From CAZRIE01 sp964600075 (GTDB taxonomy: Bacteria; Bacteroidota; Bacteroidia; Flavobacteriales; Flavobacteriaceae), in the NCBI GenBank assembly GCA_964600075.1, contig CAZRIE010000007.1, forward strand, positions 1-64,000: DNA of 64,000 nucleotides, in the 5' to 3' direction. Below, piece by piece: positions 25,008 through 33,653 of the stretch; the first letter of the stretch is position 1, and every line of letters starts with the position of its first letter. The notes below the pieces were generated by a model that ran no database searches, was not told where the DNA came from, and was given only the letters and a program-made list of their open reading frames with translations. Position numbers and translations under genes: made by a program.

Positions 25008-25820
25008 CTACTTTGTAAATTGCTCGATAATCTCTTGACTAACTCCGGTATTAGAAAAGCCCCCATCGTGAAAAAGGTTTTGCATAGTGACCTTTCTAGT
25101 CAAATCTGAAAATAGAGTTACGGTATAATCGGCACATTCCAAGGCAGTAGCATTGCCCAATGGAGACATTTTTTCGGCGTAACTGATAAACCCATCAAAA
25201 CCTTTGACCCCTTGTCCGGCGGTGGTCGGCGTCGGAGATTGTGAAATCGTATTTACCCGTACCTTTTTTTCTTTTCCAAAGAAATAGCCGAAACTTCGGG
25301 CAATCGATTCTAAATAGGCCTTGTTATCGGCCATATCGTTATAATCTGGGAAAACTCGTTGTGCAGCCATATAGGTCAAAGCGACAATACTTCCCCACTC
25401 GTTTATGGCATCGGCCTTGTACAAACTTTGCAATACTTTATGGAACGAAAGTGCTGAGACATCCCAACCCTTCGTTGTAAAATCATACTTTTCATCGGTA
25501 TAGTGACGGCCCTTTCTAACATTGATAGACATACCGATAGCATGTAGCACAAAATCAATCTTGCCACCCAAAATTTCCATAGACTTGGAGACCAAATTAT
25601 TAAGATCTTCTTCACTTGTGGCGTCCGCCGGTACAATTTCAGATCCCGTCTTTTCGGCCAATTGCTTAATTTGCCCCAAACGCATGGCCACGGGTGCATT
25701 GGTCAACACGAAAACTCCTCCTTCTTCATGTATACGTTCCGCGGTTTTCCAAGCGATAGAATTCTCGTCTAAAGCACCAAAAATGATTCCTTTTTTTCCT
25801 TTCAATAAGTTATAAGCCAT
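25008..25820 (-). CDS. fabI: Enoyl-[acyl-carrier-protein] reductase (FabI-type SDR)
   Basis: FabI reduces enoyl-ACP with NAD(P)H in each cycle of fatty-acid elongation. The sequence has the divergent FabI cofactor motif (GKKGIIFGALDENSIAW, about 5-21), HAIGMS, and the catalytic Tyr-x6-Lys in FPDYNDMADNKAYLES. I chose ATG 25820 (270 aa), which starts MAYNLLKGKKG as in relatives; the frame extends 11 codons upstream to another ATG at 25853 with no family support. It is monocistronic, with recN downstream after an A/T-rich repeat tract. Confidence 0.95.
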   Translation of the reverse strand: MAYNLLKGKKGIIFGALDENSIAWKTAERIHEEGGVFVLTNAPVAMRLGQIKQLAEKTGSEIVPADATSEEDLNNLVSKSMEILGGKIDFVLHAIGMSINVRKGRHYTDEKYDFTTKGWDVSALSFHKVLQSLYKADAINEWGSIVALTYMAAQRVFPDYNDMADNKAYLESIARSFGYFFGKEKKVRVNTISQSPTPTTAGQGVKGFDGFISYAEKMSPLGNATALECADYTVTLFSDLTRKVTMQNLFHDGGFSNTGVSQEIIEQFTK

Positions 25821-25884
25821 GTTCTCGGTTTGATTTATTTCTGATAGTTTCAAAGATATTTAAAAAAGTTTCAGCACAGGTAAA

Positions 25885-25948
25885 ATTCCAAGTATCAAAT
25901 TCCAATTTTTTATAATCTGGATTTAGTTTTCGAAATTTGGAATTTTCA
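25885..25948. repeat. AATTCCAA/TTGGAATT tract at the recN end
   Basis: AAATTCCAAGTATCAAATTCC and, 40 bp later, AAATTTGGAATTTTCAG form imperfect direct and inverted repeats. The inverted part could fold into a weak terminator for recN. It is the same type of filler as at 14345-14460. Confidence 0.45.
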
Positions 25949-27598
25949 GTTCAATAACTGTTTTGCATGCGCAATTGCTGATTCGGAAAGGTCTTTTCCG
26001 CCTAACATCTCCGCAAGTTCAACTACCCTTTCATCTGCGTTTAGCTCCTTCATTTTCGTATTTGTGCCGGAGTTCTCCTCTACTTTGTACACCTTGAAAT
26101 GCTGGTTTCCTTTTGAAGCAACTTGAGGTAAATGTGTAATGGAAAATACCTGCATTGTATTGCTCATGGCCAGCATTATATCAACCATTCTGTTAGAGAT
26201 TTCCCCTGACACGCCGCTATCGATTTCATCGAACATCATGGTCGGTAAATTTTCATACTTTGCCAAAATAGCTTTTATGGTCAACATAATTCGTGAAAGC
26301 TCCCCACCGGATGCTACTTTTCTAAGTTCCCCAAAACCACTGCCTTTATTGGCTGAAAATAGAAAGGTCAATTCACCAGAACCATTACTTTTAAAATCGT
26401 CGGATGCACTCAATTCGATCTTAAAAGACGCGCTGGGCAGACCTAAAGATTTCAAATTATCTTCTAGTTGCTTCTTTAATTTCGGTATGACTTTTTTTCG
26501 CCTGGCATTCAACGATTCCGTCGCTTTTTTCAATTCCGTTTTTTGAGTCGTCAAGGCTTGTTGTTTTTTCTCGATTTCCGATTCCAAATTTTCGGTTACA
26601 CTCACCTTTTCCGCAAGTGTTTCCCTTATATCGAGTAATTCAGAAATGTCGTGAACACCGTGCTTTTTCTGCAAATCGTATAGTTGCTGTAATTTCGAAT
26701 TAATCTCCTCCAAATGCTGGGGATTCGCCTCTGAGCTTTCTTGAAGTGACTGCAACTCGTTTGCAATATCATCGACTTCAATGAACAAAGATTGTATTCG
26801 CTGATTCAAATCAGCATACAGTTGTCCGAAACTGGATAGCCTACTTGAAGTCTGTTTCAAGTCAGCCAAAAGATTAATAACACCCACTTGTTCATTGTTC
26901 AACAATTGATGCCCTTTTGCAAGTAGTTCTAGAATATTTTCGACATTGTTCAATTGTTCGTACTGTTCTTCCAATTCTTCTTGAATACCAGGTTTCAAGG
27001 GAGCGGCTTCCAGCTCTTGCAATAAAAAACTGTTATAATCATGTTCTTTTATCGCGTTCTTTTGAAAATCAATGAGTTCTTCTATATCTTTTAATGCGTT
27101 TTTATAGTGTACCAATTGGTTTGAATAACTTTCGAGCAAATTCCTATTATTAGCAAGGGCATCGATTACCTTCATCTGAAAGTCATTGTTGGTTAAACGC
27201 AAGGTCTGATGCTGCGAATGAACATCGATAAGGCTATCGCCAAGCTTCGAAAGTATATCCAATGTGACCGGGGAATCATTTATAAAAGCACGAGACTTTC
27301 CGCTGGGTTGAATTTCGCGCCTTACGATGGTATTATCCTCATATTCCAAATCATGATTTTTGAAAAAAGACAATAAATCGTATTTTTTTACCTGGAATTC
27401 CGCCTCGATAATGCATTTTTTATCCTTGTCTCGAAGTGATGAGAGATCGGCCCTCTTGCCCAATACCAAGGAGAGACCACCCAATAAAATTGATTTACCA
27501 GCTCCAGTCTCCCCAGTAATACAAGTAAAACCACCTGTAAACGTGACATTTAGCGTATCTATAAGAGCGTAATTTTTTATGGAAAGGTTTACCAGCAC
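25946..27598 (-). CDS. recN: DNA repair protein RecN
   Basis: RecN is an SMC-like ATPase acting at double-strand breaks. The 550-residue protein begins with LVNLSIKNYALID and the Walker A ITGETGAGKSILLGG (about 31-45). Two coiled-coil arms fill about 150-370, and the C-terminal ABC half carries the signature VASGGELSRIMLTIK and Walker B TMMFDEIDSGVSGE. All are standard. It follows the DUF4835/PorD-like gene by 164 bp on the same strand, the order seen in many Flavobacteriaceae. Confidence 0.98.
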   Translation of the reverse strand: MLVNLSIKNYALIDTLNVTFTGGFTCITGETGAGKSILLGGLSLVLGKRADLSSLRDKDKKCIIEAEFQVKKYDLLSFFKNHDLEYEDNTIVRREIQPSGKSRAFINDSPVTLDILSKLGDSLIDVHSQHQTLRLTNNDFQMKVIDALANNRNLLESYSNQLVHYKNALKDIEELIDFQKNAIKEHDYNSFLLQELEAAPLKPGIQEELEEQYEQLNNVENILELLAKGHQLLNNEQVGVINLLADLKQTSSRLSSFGQLYADLNQRIQSLFIEVDDIANELQSLQESSEANPQHLEEINSKLQQLYDLQKKHGVHDISELLDIRETLAEKVSVTENLESEIEKKQQALTTQKTELKKATESLNARRKKVIPKLKKQLEDNLKSLGLPSASFKIELSASDDFKSNGSGELTFLFSANKGSGFGELRKVASGGELSRIMLTIKAILAKYENLPTMMFDEIDSGVSGEISNRMVDIMLAMSNTMQVFSITHLPQVASKGNQHFKVYKVEENSGTNTKMKELNADERVVELAEMLGGKDLSESAIAHAKQLLN

Positions 27599-27762
27599 GT
27601 GTTTCTCTTCATTGCGTGTCGCAAAGATAAATCATAATTCCGTATGGAAAGTACCATACCATTTCTTCCTTTGAATTACCCAAGAGAAAATGATGGATTT
27701 TTGTACTGAAGAACAGAACAAAAAGACGCATTTTTATCGCCTGATTTAGCGGTGGAGAATAA

Positions 27763-28650
27763 TTAATACTTTATATCGTTCCAAGTGCTTGAATAAAGAG
27801 GGGCAATGCGGTTCAACGTTTCCTTAAGTTTTACGATATCGACCTTTGGACCGTCCGAAAATATATTTTGAATCTCATCGGATTTTGCATCGAAAAAAGT
27901 CTGAATCAATAATGCATTGGGCCGACGATTTATCATGGTCTCAAAAAGTTTCATCGTACCAGCAATAACTTGTTTTCCGGTACTATTATTATCCCCAAGA
28001 ATATCGAGACCCTTACGGTGATAATTGTACATCGCGATGCGATATTCGCGATAGGTATTCGACAATAGGTTGTCTACAAGTTCAAACCGGCTACGGTCGC
28101 TGCTTTGATCCCACCCAGAATAATTACTTCCTTGGGCCTGTGCAGTTATTTGTTGTGCTTTCCTAAAAAATTCTGTACCCCCTTCTAGGGAAAAGGTATC
28201 CGCATCGAGCCCCAAAATAGTATACACGTAGAATGCTATTACGCTCACAAGATTAGACTCAAAAGCATTTTCGTTAAAGACTAGCGGTTGAAACTCGATG
28301 TATTCAAAATTGAATTGATTGTCTTTATAATTAAAGATAGGGGTTTCATATGAGGTATTGTAAACCGGTCTTGATGACTGTATTTGAATGTTTCCTACGA
28401 AACGGTTCGATTCGAAATTGGTGATGGTTATGAACAGTTGCGCATTTACAAGTTCATTTTCTTTGTAAGTACGATTCGTCCACCTGTTCTTGTTCACGAA
28501 ATCGTTCAACGAACGCTCTAGAGTTTTAAAAATTTGTTGATTGGTTTGTGATACCTGCTCGGTATTTATAGTGACTACGCAATTCATTTCTTGGGCCGAT
28601 ATCGACAGTGTAAAAAATGAACAAATGGCATAAATAAGGCAGCTACGCAT
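27763..28650 (-). CDS. DUF4835 family protein (PorD-like)
   Basis: The 295-residue protein has a signal peptide (about 1-19, ending ISAQ) and matches the DUF4835 family by its motifs EMNCVVTINTEQV, NQFNFEYIEFQPLVFNEN and YVYTILGLDADTFS. Members of this family have been named PorD in relation to type IX secretion; I state this as family naming, not proof. Genes for it sit between recN and coaBC across Flavobacteriaceae, as here. The start overlaps the coaBC end by eight bases. It would act in the periplasm or at the outer membrane. Confidence 0.85.
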   Translation of the reverse strand: MRSCLIYAICSFFTLSISAQEMNCVVTINTEQVSQTNQQIFKTLERSLNDFVNKNRWTNRTYKENELVNAQLFITITNFESNRFVGNIQIQSSRPVYNTSYETPIFNYKDNQFNFEYIEFQPLVFNENAFESNLVSVIAFYVYTILGLDADTFSLEGGTEFFRKAQQITAQAQGSNYSGWDQSSDRSRFELVDNLLSNTYREYRIAMYNYHRKGLDILGDNNSTGKQVIAGTMKLFETMINRRPNALLIQTFFDAKSDEIQNIFSDGPKVDIVKLKETLNRIAPLYSSTWNDIKY

Positions 28651-29848
28651 GGTATCTTTTCAAAATTTCGGCAAAAATATCTTCGGCTACGGCCGTCTTG
28701 CTCTTTAGTTCAAACGATTGAATCGTTGAATTCTTATCTATGAAAGTAATTTTGTTCGTTGTCTTACCAAAACCGGCGCCATCATCATTAAGAGAATTCA
28801 GAACAATAGCATCAAGGTTTTTCTTCGTGAGCTTTGTTTTTGCATTTTCGAGCTCATTTTCAGTCTCTAATGCAAACCCCACCAAATATTGATTTTTCTT
28901 TTGTTCTCCCATGGAGAATAGAATATCTCTTGTTTTCACCAAATCGATGGAGAAGTCACCCTTTTTCTTTTTGATCTTTTGTTGCGATACAAATTTTGGG
29001 CGATAATCGGCTACGGCAGCAGCACTGATTACGATATCCATATTCTGGTAATGGCAATGAACTATTTCGAACATTTCCTCAGCCGAAACTACTTTTTGCA
29101 AATCTATTAGACTATGGGAAATACCAAGGTGGGTGGGCCCAGAAACCAAAATCACTTCTGCTCCTAGATTGGCTGCGGTTTTGGCCAATTCATAGCCCAT
29201 CAATCCTGAAGCATGGTTACCTATAAACCGAACGGGGTCGATGGCTTCATAGGTCGGTCCGGCGGTAATCAAGACCTTTTTTCCGCTTAGAGGCAATCCT
29301 TTCGAGAGATAATCCCTTAAAAAATGAACAAGGTCTTCAGGTTCTGCCATGCGGCCTTCGCCATGCAGCCCACTGGCCAGTTCGCCCAAAGTTGCCGGAA
29401 TTATCACATTACCATAAGATTGTAATTTTTGAAAAGATATTTTAGTGGATGGGTGTTTATACATATCCAAATCCATTGTCGGAGCAAAGAAAACAGGGCA
29501 CTTTGCAGAAAGATAGGCCGCAAGTAGTAGATTGTCGCAAGTACCGTTCGCCATCTTCGACAAGGTGTTTGCAGTTGCGGGGGCAATAATTAACAAATCG
29601 GCCCAAAGGCCCAATTCAACATGATTGTTCCAATCTGTACTCCCCTCTTCTTCGTTAACGAAGGAAGATAATACGGGGTTTTTGGAAAGTGTCGCAAGCG
29701 TAAGTGGAGAAACAAAAGAGCTAGCGCTTTCCGTCAAGATAACTTTGACTTGTGCACCAGCTTTTATAAGTAAACGAACGAAAAAAGTAGTTTTGTAAGC
29801 GGCAATCCCTCCGGTAATGCCTAAAAGGATGTTCTTACCGCCTAACAT
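28643..29848 (-). CDS. coaBC: Bifunctional phosphopantothenoylcysteine decarboxylase/phosphopantothenate-cysteine ligase
   Basis: CoaBC carries out two consecutive steps of CoA synthesis. The N-terminal FMN decarboxylase (about 1-180) shows LGITGGIAAYK, the His of NHVELGLWAD, and the substrate clamp as FAPTMDLDMYKHP, where Asp replaces the Asn of the classical PxMNxxMW motif, a form usual in Bacteroidota. The CoaB half (about 185-401) has LITAGPTYEAIDPVRFIGNHASG and the KIKK lysine segment. It lies between rpoZ (5-bp gap) and the DUF4835 gene (8-base overlap), in a conserved operon. Confidence 0.97.
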   Translation of the reverse strand: MLGGKNILLGITGGIAAYKTTFFVRLLIKAGAQVKVILTESASSFVSPLTLATLSKNPVLSSFVNEEEGSTDWNNHVELGLWADLLIIAPATANTLSKMANGTCDNLLLAAYLSAKCPVFFAPTMDLDMYKHPSTKISFQKLQSYGNVIIPATLGELASGLHGEGRMAEPEDLVHFLRDYLSKGLPLSGKKVLITAGPTYEAIDPVRFIGNHASGLMGYELAKTAANLGAEVILVSGPTHLGISHSLIDLQKVVSAEEMFEIVHCHYQNMDIVISAAAVADYRPKFVSQQKIKKKKGDFSIDLVKTRDILFSMGEQKKNQYLVGFALETENELENAKTKLTKKNLDAIVLNSLNDDGAGFGKTTNKITFIDKNSTIQSFELKSKTAVAEDIFAEILKRYHA

Positions 29849-29853
29849 GTTTT

Positions 29854-30186
29854 CTACTGGTCTTTCTCTGTATTCCTATGGTAAATCTTATCGGTCAACC
29901 ATTCTTCTACAGCCAAAGCATGTGGCTTAGGCAACTTTTCATAGAATTTCGACACTTCGATTTGTTCTTTGTTCTCGAAGACTTCTTCTAAGCTATCACT
30001 GTAGGTAGCGAATTCTTCGAGCTTCTCCAAGAGTTCTTTTTTGATTTCGGAATTGATTTGTATGGCTCTTTTCGCCGTTATCGAAATCGCTTCGTAAATA
30101 TTGCCCGTATTCTGATCAAATTCGTTCTTGTTGATCGTTTTGGTCGAAACGGGAGCTTTTGAATTCTTTAAATCGTTCATATTCAT
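29854..30186 (-). CDS. rpoZ: RNA polymerase omega-like subunit
   Basis: This 110-residue protein is the Bacteroidota form of RpoZ, the small RNA-polymerase subunit that helps fold beta-prime. The Rpb6/omega signature is NIYEAISITAKRAIQINSEIK near residues 28-48, and the C-terminal half is an acidic extension (HALAVEEWLTDKIYHR). It lies between bamD (12-bp gap) and coaBC (5-bp gap), matching its usual place in this phylum. A second in-frame ATG two codons on is an equally possible start. Confidence 0.9.
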   Translation of the reverse strand: MNMNDLKNSKAPVSTKTINKNEFDQNTGNIYEAISITAKRAIQINSEIKKELLEKLEEFATYSDSLEEVFENKEQIEVSKFYEKLPKPHALAVEEWLTDKIYHRNTEKDQ

Positions 30187-30198
30187 AATGACACTTGT

Positions 30199-31023
30199 TT
30201 ATTTTGCTACTTTTTCTTGGGTAGTACTCTGTAATTCTACGTTTATCTTTTCAAGCCATTTATCTGCCTTCTCGGCATATTTTGTCCCAGGGAATTGTTT
30301 TTTAAGGGCATTATAATCAGATTTGGCCTCCTGTATACGTGTAACTTTAAGTGATTCAAAGCTATTCAATGCATATTGAGAAGCCGACTCAAAACGATAA
30401 TACATGGCATCTTCACGGTAAATCGATCCTGGATAATCGGAAATAAAATTATCAAATGCCGCAACTGCAGGCGTCAAGAACGTGAAGTCAAATTCACCCA
30501 ACTTGTTGAATTGCTTGGCAATTTCATAAGCCTTTTCCTCCTTTTTTGTCGTCAACTCTTTTGCCATCGCATTGGCCGCGTCAAAATACTCGGAATCAGG
30601 GTAGGTATTGATAAAACCCTGCAATTTAGCAAGCGCCTTATCGGTATCGGTCTGGTCAAGAGAATGTCGCGGAGACAGCGCAAAATAACTCTTTGCTCCT
30701 TGAAACGAAGCTTCGGGCACCTTATCACTCTTTGGATACGATTTCACGAAACGCTCGAATTGGTAACCGGCCATATTATAATCTTTTCGCTTAAAATAAG
30801 TATCGGCCAAAAAGAACATAACACGTTCACCTTGTGGCTTCCCGACATACTTTGGTGCAATCTGCTCGAAAAGACGGTTAGCACGTTTCATATCTCCTTT
30901 TTCATAATACTTTTGGGCTAAATCATATTTAGCCTTCACGTCAGGGTTTTTAAGCACCTTTTGATACTCGCTACACGACTGCAGAACAAGAACAAAGAAT
31001 AATATGGGGACTACCAATCTCAT
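30199..31023 (-). CDS. bamD: Outer membrane assembly lipoprotein BamD
   Basis: BamD is a lipoprotein of the BAM complex that folds outer-membrane barrels. I start it at ATG 31023, which gives MRLVVPILFFVLVLQSC, a clean lipoprotein signal; ATGs at 31035 and 31074 add 4 or 17 residues. TPR-like helical pairs fill the mature part (LAQKYYEKGDMKRANRLFEQIAPKY; FVKSYPKSDKVPEASFQGAKSYF; FINTYPDSEYFDAANAM). The length of about 274 residues is normal for Bacteroidota. It heads the bamD-rpoZ-coaBC-DUF4835-recN string. Confidence 0.93.
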   Translation of the reverse strand: MRLVVPILFFVLVLQSCSEYQKVLKNPDVKAKYDLAQKYYEKGDMKRANRLFEQIAPKYVGKPQGERVMFFLADTYFKRKDYNMAGYQFERFVKSYPKSDKVPEASFQGAKSYFALSPRHSLDQTDTDKALAKLQGFINTYPDSEYFDAANAMAKELTTKKEEKAYEIAKQFNKLGEFDFTFLTPAVAAFDNFISDYPGSIYREDAMYYRFESASQYALNSFESLKVTRIQEAKSDYNALKKQFPGTKYAEKADKWLEKINVELQSTTQEKVAK

Positions 31024-31278
31024 TTTGAAAAACATTTTGCAAAAATAATGATTCCTAATGGATATAAAAAACATATTTTATGTAGTTCAAATTAAGATTC
31101 TTACGGCCTACAGCCATAATTTTGGGTAAAATTTAACAACGCTTGACAAAAATTTAAAAAAAAATTCCAAAAAAGGGTATTGGAGTGTTGGAGATTATGC
31201 GCCAAAAATACATAGTCGTATCAGAAAAATGGAAGCCTCAACCTATAATTTTAGAAATTTGCAAATTTAAAATTTGAC

Positions 31279-32169
31279 CTATACCCCTACTTTGATAAAA
31301 GGTTTTACGAAGGTGGCAATTCTTTCTTTTAACATTGCTGATGCTTCTATTAAAGGAAGTCGCACCTCGGCACTTGAAAGACCCAAAGTTTCAAAGATTG
31401 CTTTGATACCTGCGGGATTTCCTTCTTGAAAAATTAGACTCATGCCTTCTTGCAAAGCATAATGCAACCGATAGGCTTCGGCGGCTTCACTATTCAATCC
31501 TGCACGTACCATTTGGGAGAACTCTACGGGCAAACCTTGACCTAAAACCGATATTACACCCGAGCCACCTGCCAATACCGTAGGTAAAGCTGTAATATCA
31601 TCCCCAGAAATCACCATGAAGTCGTCACTTTTATGTTCCAAGATTTTTTGCACCTGTACCATATCACCTGATGCTTCTTTAATACCGATAATGTTTTCAA
31701 AATCGTGTGCCAAACGAAGGCTGGTTTCTGGAAGCATATTACTACCGGTTCTACCAGGAACATTATATAAAATAATGGGCTTATTGGTAACTTCGGAGAT
31801 AGCCTCAAAATGCCTGTAAATGCCTTCTTGGGTAGGTCTGTTGTAATATGGCGAAACCGAAAGAATCGCCGAAAAGTGCTCAGATTCAAATGCCTTTACT
31901 TCATCAACAATTCTATAGGTACTATTACCACCTATGCCTAAAACCAATGGTAATCGGCCGGCGTTCGCACTGATGACCGTTTCCATTACAATCATTTTTT
32001 CAGCCTTGTTTAGCGTAACCGATTCAGCGGTGGTACCAAGTACAACAAGATAGTCAACCCCTCCATCGATACAATAATTCACGATACGGCACAAAGCCGT
32101 GGTGTCGATAGACAAATCTTTCTTAAAAGGGGTAACCAAAGCCACACCTGTTCCTACTAATTCTTCCAT
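31279..32169 (-). CDS. dapA: 4-hydroxy-tetrahydrodipicolinate synthase
   Basis: DapA condenses pyruvate with aspartate semialdehyde, the first committed step to diaminopimelate and lysine. The 296-residue TIM-barrel protein has GTTAES (Thr pair), the catalytic Tyr in ILYNVPGRTG and the Schiff-base Lys in IIGIKEASGD. Its ATG overlaps the stop of the upstream DUF6913-like gene by one base (TAATG), so translation is coupled. dapF, a later step, lies at 51 kb. Confidence 0.98.
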   Translation of the reverse strand: MEELVGTGVALVTPFKKDLSIDTTALCRIVNYCIDGGVDYLVVLGTTAESVTLNKAEKMIVMETVISANAGRLPLVLGIGGNSTYRIVDEVKAFESEHFSAILSVSPYYNRPTQEGIYRHFEAISEVTNKPIILYNVPGRTGSNMLPETSLRLAHDFENIIGIKEASGDMVQVQKILEHKSDDFMVISGDDITALPTVLAGGSGVISVLGQGLPVEFSQMVRAGLNSEAAEAYRLHYALQEGMSLIFQEGNPAGIKAIFETLGLSSAEVRLPLIEASAMLKERIATFVKPFIKVGV

Positions 32170-32702
32170 TATCCAATTTCGTTTAAAACGCCCAGATACT
32201 TTTTCAGTTCTGTTTTAAAGGTCTTGAAGTCCTTTATAGGTGAATCTAGAATCAAATCGTTGTATACTAAATCCACATCTTTGAAACCTACCCTAAAGCG
32301 CGCACGGGTCTTAATGCTCATCAACTGTATCAACAGATTCTCATGGTTATAATAATTCACCAAAAGGTCATATTCGCGACTTAAAAATTCGAGGGCGTAA
32401 CTGTTCTCGATATTTCCGTTCCACCCCAAGTCCTTATCGGAAAATACGGGAGTGGAATAAGGCGAATTTTTATCGTAAAAGCTCTTATAACCAATAATTT
32501 TCACAGCATTTGGCCGAAGCTTATAATCCTCTACAAAGTCGTAGAAAAGATTGGCGTCTTCAAACTGGTCTAAATCTACAATACACCCTACCGAGGTGAT
32601 ACCTTGACTACGGTTAACGACCGGAGGGTCTTTGGCAAGTTCTTGCTTCAAAAATTTAACGCCCGAACTATACTTGAGCTTATCTTTTATTCCCTTAATC
32701 AT
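32169..32702 (-). CDS. DUF6913-like conserved protein, 177 aa
   Basis: The protein has no signal peptide or membrane segment. It is basic at the N-terminus (MIKGIKDKLKYSSGVKFLK) with a core that includes TSVGCIVDLDQFED, LLVNYYNHENLLIQLMSIKTRARFRVGF and a C-terminal helix. It resembles a Flavobacteriaceae family listed as DUF6913 that sits directly before dapA; the name is from memory and its function is unknown. Coupling to dapA (TAATG) may reflect only operon economy. The upstream region is a near-symmetric inverted repeat shared with the divergent nucleotidase gene. Confidence 0.8.
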   Translation of the reverse strand: MIKGIKDKLKYSSGVKFLKQELAKDPPVVNRSQGITSVGCIVDLDQFEDANLFYDFVEDYKLRPNAVKIIGYKSFYDKNSPYSTPVFSDKDLGWNGNIENSYALEFLSREYDLLVNYYNHENLLIQLMSIKTRARFRVGFKDVDLVYNDLILDSPIKDFKTFKTELKKYLGVLNEIG

Positions 32703-32707
32703 GTACT

Positions 32708-32764
32708 TTTACATTTTGTAGTACAACCGCTTTAAAAAGTCGAGATGTACTCTACAAATGTAAA
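32708..32764. repeat. Imperfect inverted repeat in a divergent intergenic region
   Basis: TTTACATTTTGTAGTACA (32708-32725) is nearly the reverse complement of TGTACTCTACAAATGTAAA (32746-32764), separated by 20 bp. The two arms lie symmetrically between the DUF6913-like gene and the nucleotidase gene. Confidence 0.6.
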
Positions 32765-32804
32765 GAATCTCCTTGCATATTATTGTGCTAAGATAGAACG
32801 AATT

Positions 32805-33569
32805 ATGATTTTAAAAATAAAACATTTTGTTGTATTTATAACGATTATTGCATTTTCGTCCTGTAAAAAGTCTGTTTCCCAACTCTCTAGAGTAAAAGGG
32901 GAAAGGGTTGCAATTGATTCCTCAATTACAATGTCAGCTTTGGTAGATTCATTTGTGGCTCCATACCGCCTTAGGGTAAACGAAATTCTTGATAGCACTT
33001 TAGCTTATGCGCCCAATGTTATTTCAAAAACAGATGGCGCATATAATACTTCGGCCGGAAATTTAATGGCGGATATCGTGCTTTCGGAAGCCTCCCCTAT
33101 TTTCAAAACGCGTACGGGAAAAGACATCGATTTTGTCTTATTGAACCACGGGGGTATTCGCTCCCTTATTTCCAAAGGAAACATTTCTGCACGTACGGCC
33201 TATGAAGTTATGCCTTTCGAGAACTATATTGTAGTCGCAGAACTTGGCGGAGCATCCGTTTTAGAACTGGTCACATTTCTAAAAGATTCCGGACGGGCGC
33301 ACCCTATCTCAGGTTTAGAAATTGTTCTTAATAAAGATAACTCCGTTGCATCGATACGAATACAAGGAAAACCCTTAGATCAAGAGCGCACTTACCATGT
33401 CGGTACTTCAAACTATTTGGTTACCGGCGGTGACCGCATGGGATTCTTCAAAAATGCCCATGATGTTGTTAACACCGATTATCTGATCCGCAATGCCATG
33501 ATAGATTACTTTAAGAAAGTTGATACGGTTTTGGCGGCAGTAGATGCAAGATTCATTAAAATTGAATGA
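32805..33569 (+). CDS. 5'-nucleotidase C-terminal domain lipoprotein
   Basis: The protein has a lipoprotein signal (MILKIKHFVVFITIIAFSSC) and then only the C-terminal substrate-binding domain of UshA-type 5'-nucleotidases (TSAGNLMADIVLSEA, LLNHGGIRSLISKGNISARTAYEVMPF, LVTGGDRMGFF). The catalytic metallophosphatase half is the next gene. I used ATG 32805, which starts the signal peptide; a frame from 32745 adds 20 residues. The pair probably cooperates in the periplasm to dephosphorylate nucleotides. Confidence 0.92.
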   Translation: MILKIKHFVVFITIIAFSSCKKSVSQLSRVKGERVAIDSSITMSALVDSFVAPYRLRVNEILDSTLAYAPNVISKTDGAYNTSAGNLMADIVLSEASPIFKTRTGKDIDFVLLNHGGIRSLISKGNISARTAYEVMPFENYIVVAELGGASVLELVTFLKDSGRAHPISGLEIVLNKDNSVASIRIQGKPLDQERTYHVGTSNYLVTGGDRMGFFKNAHDVVNTDYLIRNAMIDYFKKVDTVLAAVDARFIKIE

Positions 33570-33653
33570 AAATCAAAATGCTCAAACAAGGCCGCTAAAA
33601 TTAATATTTATCAATTTGAACTTGCGCTTGATACTTGAATTTACAATTTGAAT

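Noticed and set aside
28643..29848. Defective CoaC half, because Asp replaces Asn in the PxMNxxMW motif
   Set aside because: The MDLDMY form is the usual one in Bacteroidota CoaBC, so it is not evidence of lost activity.
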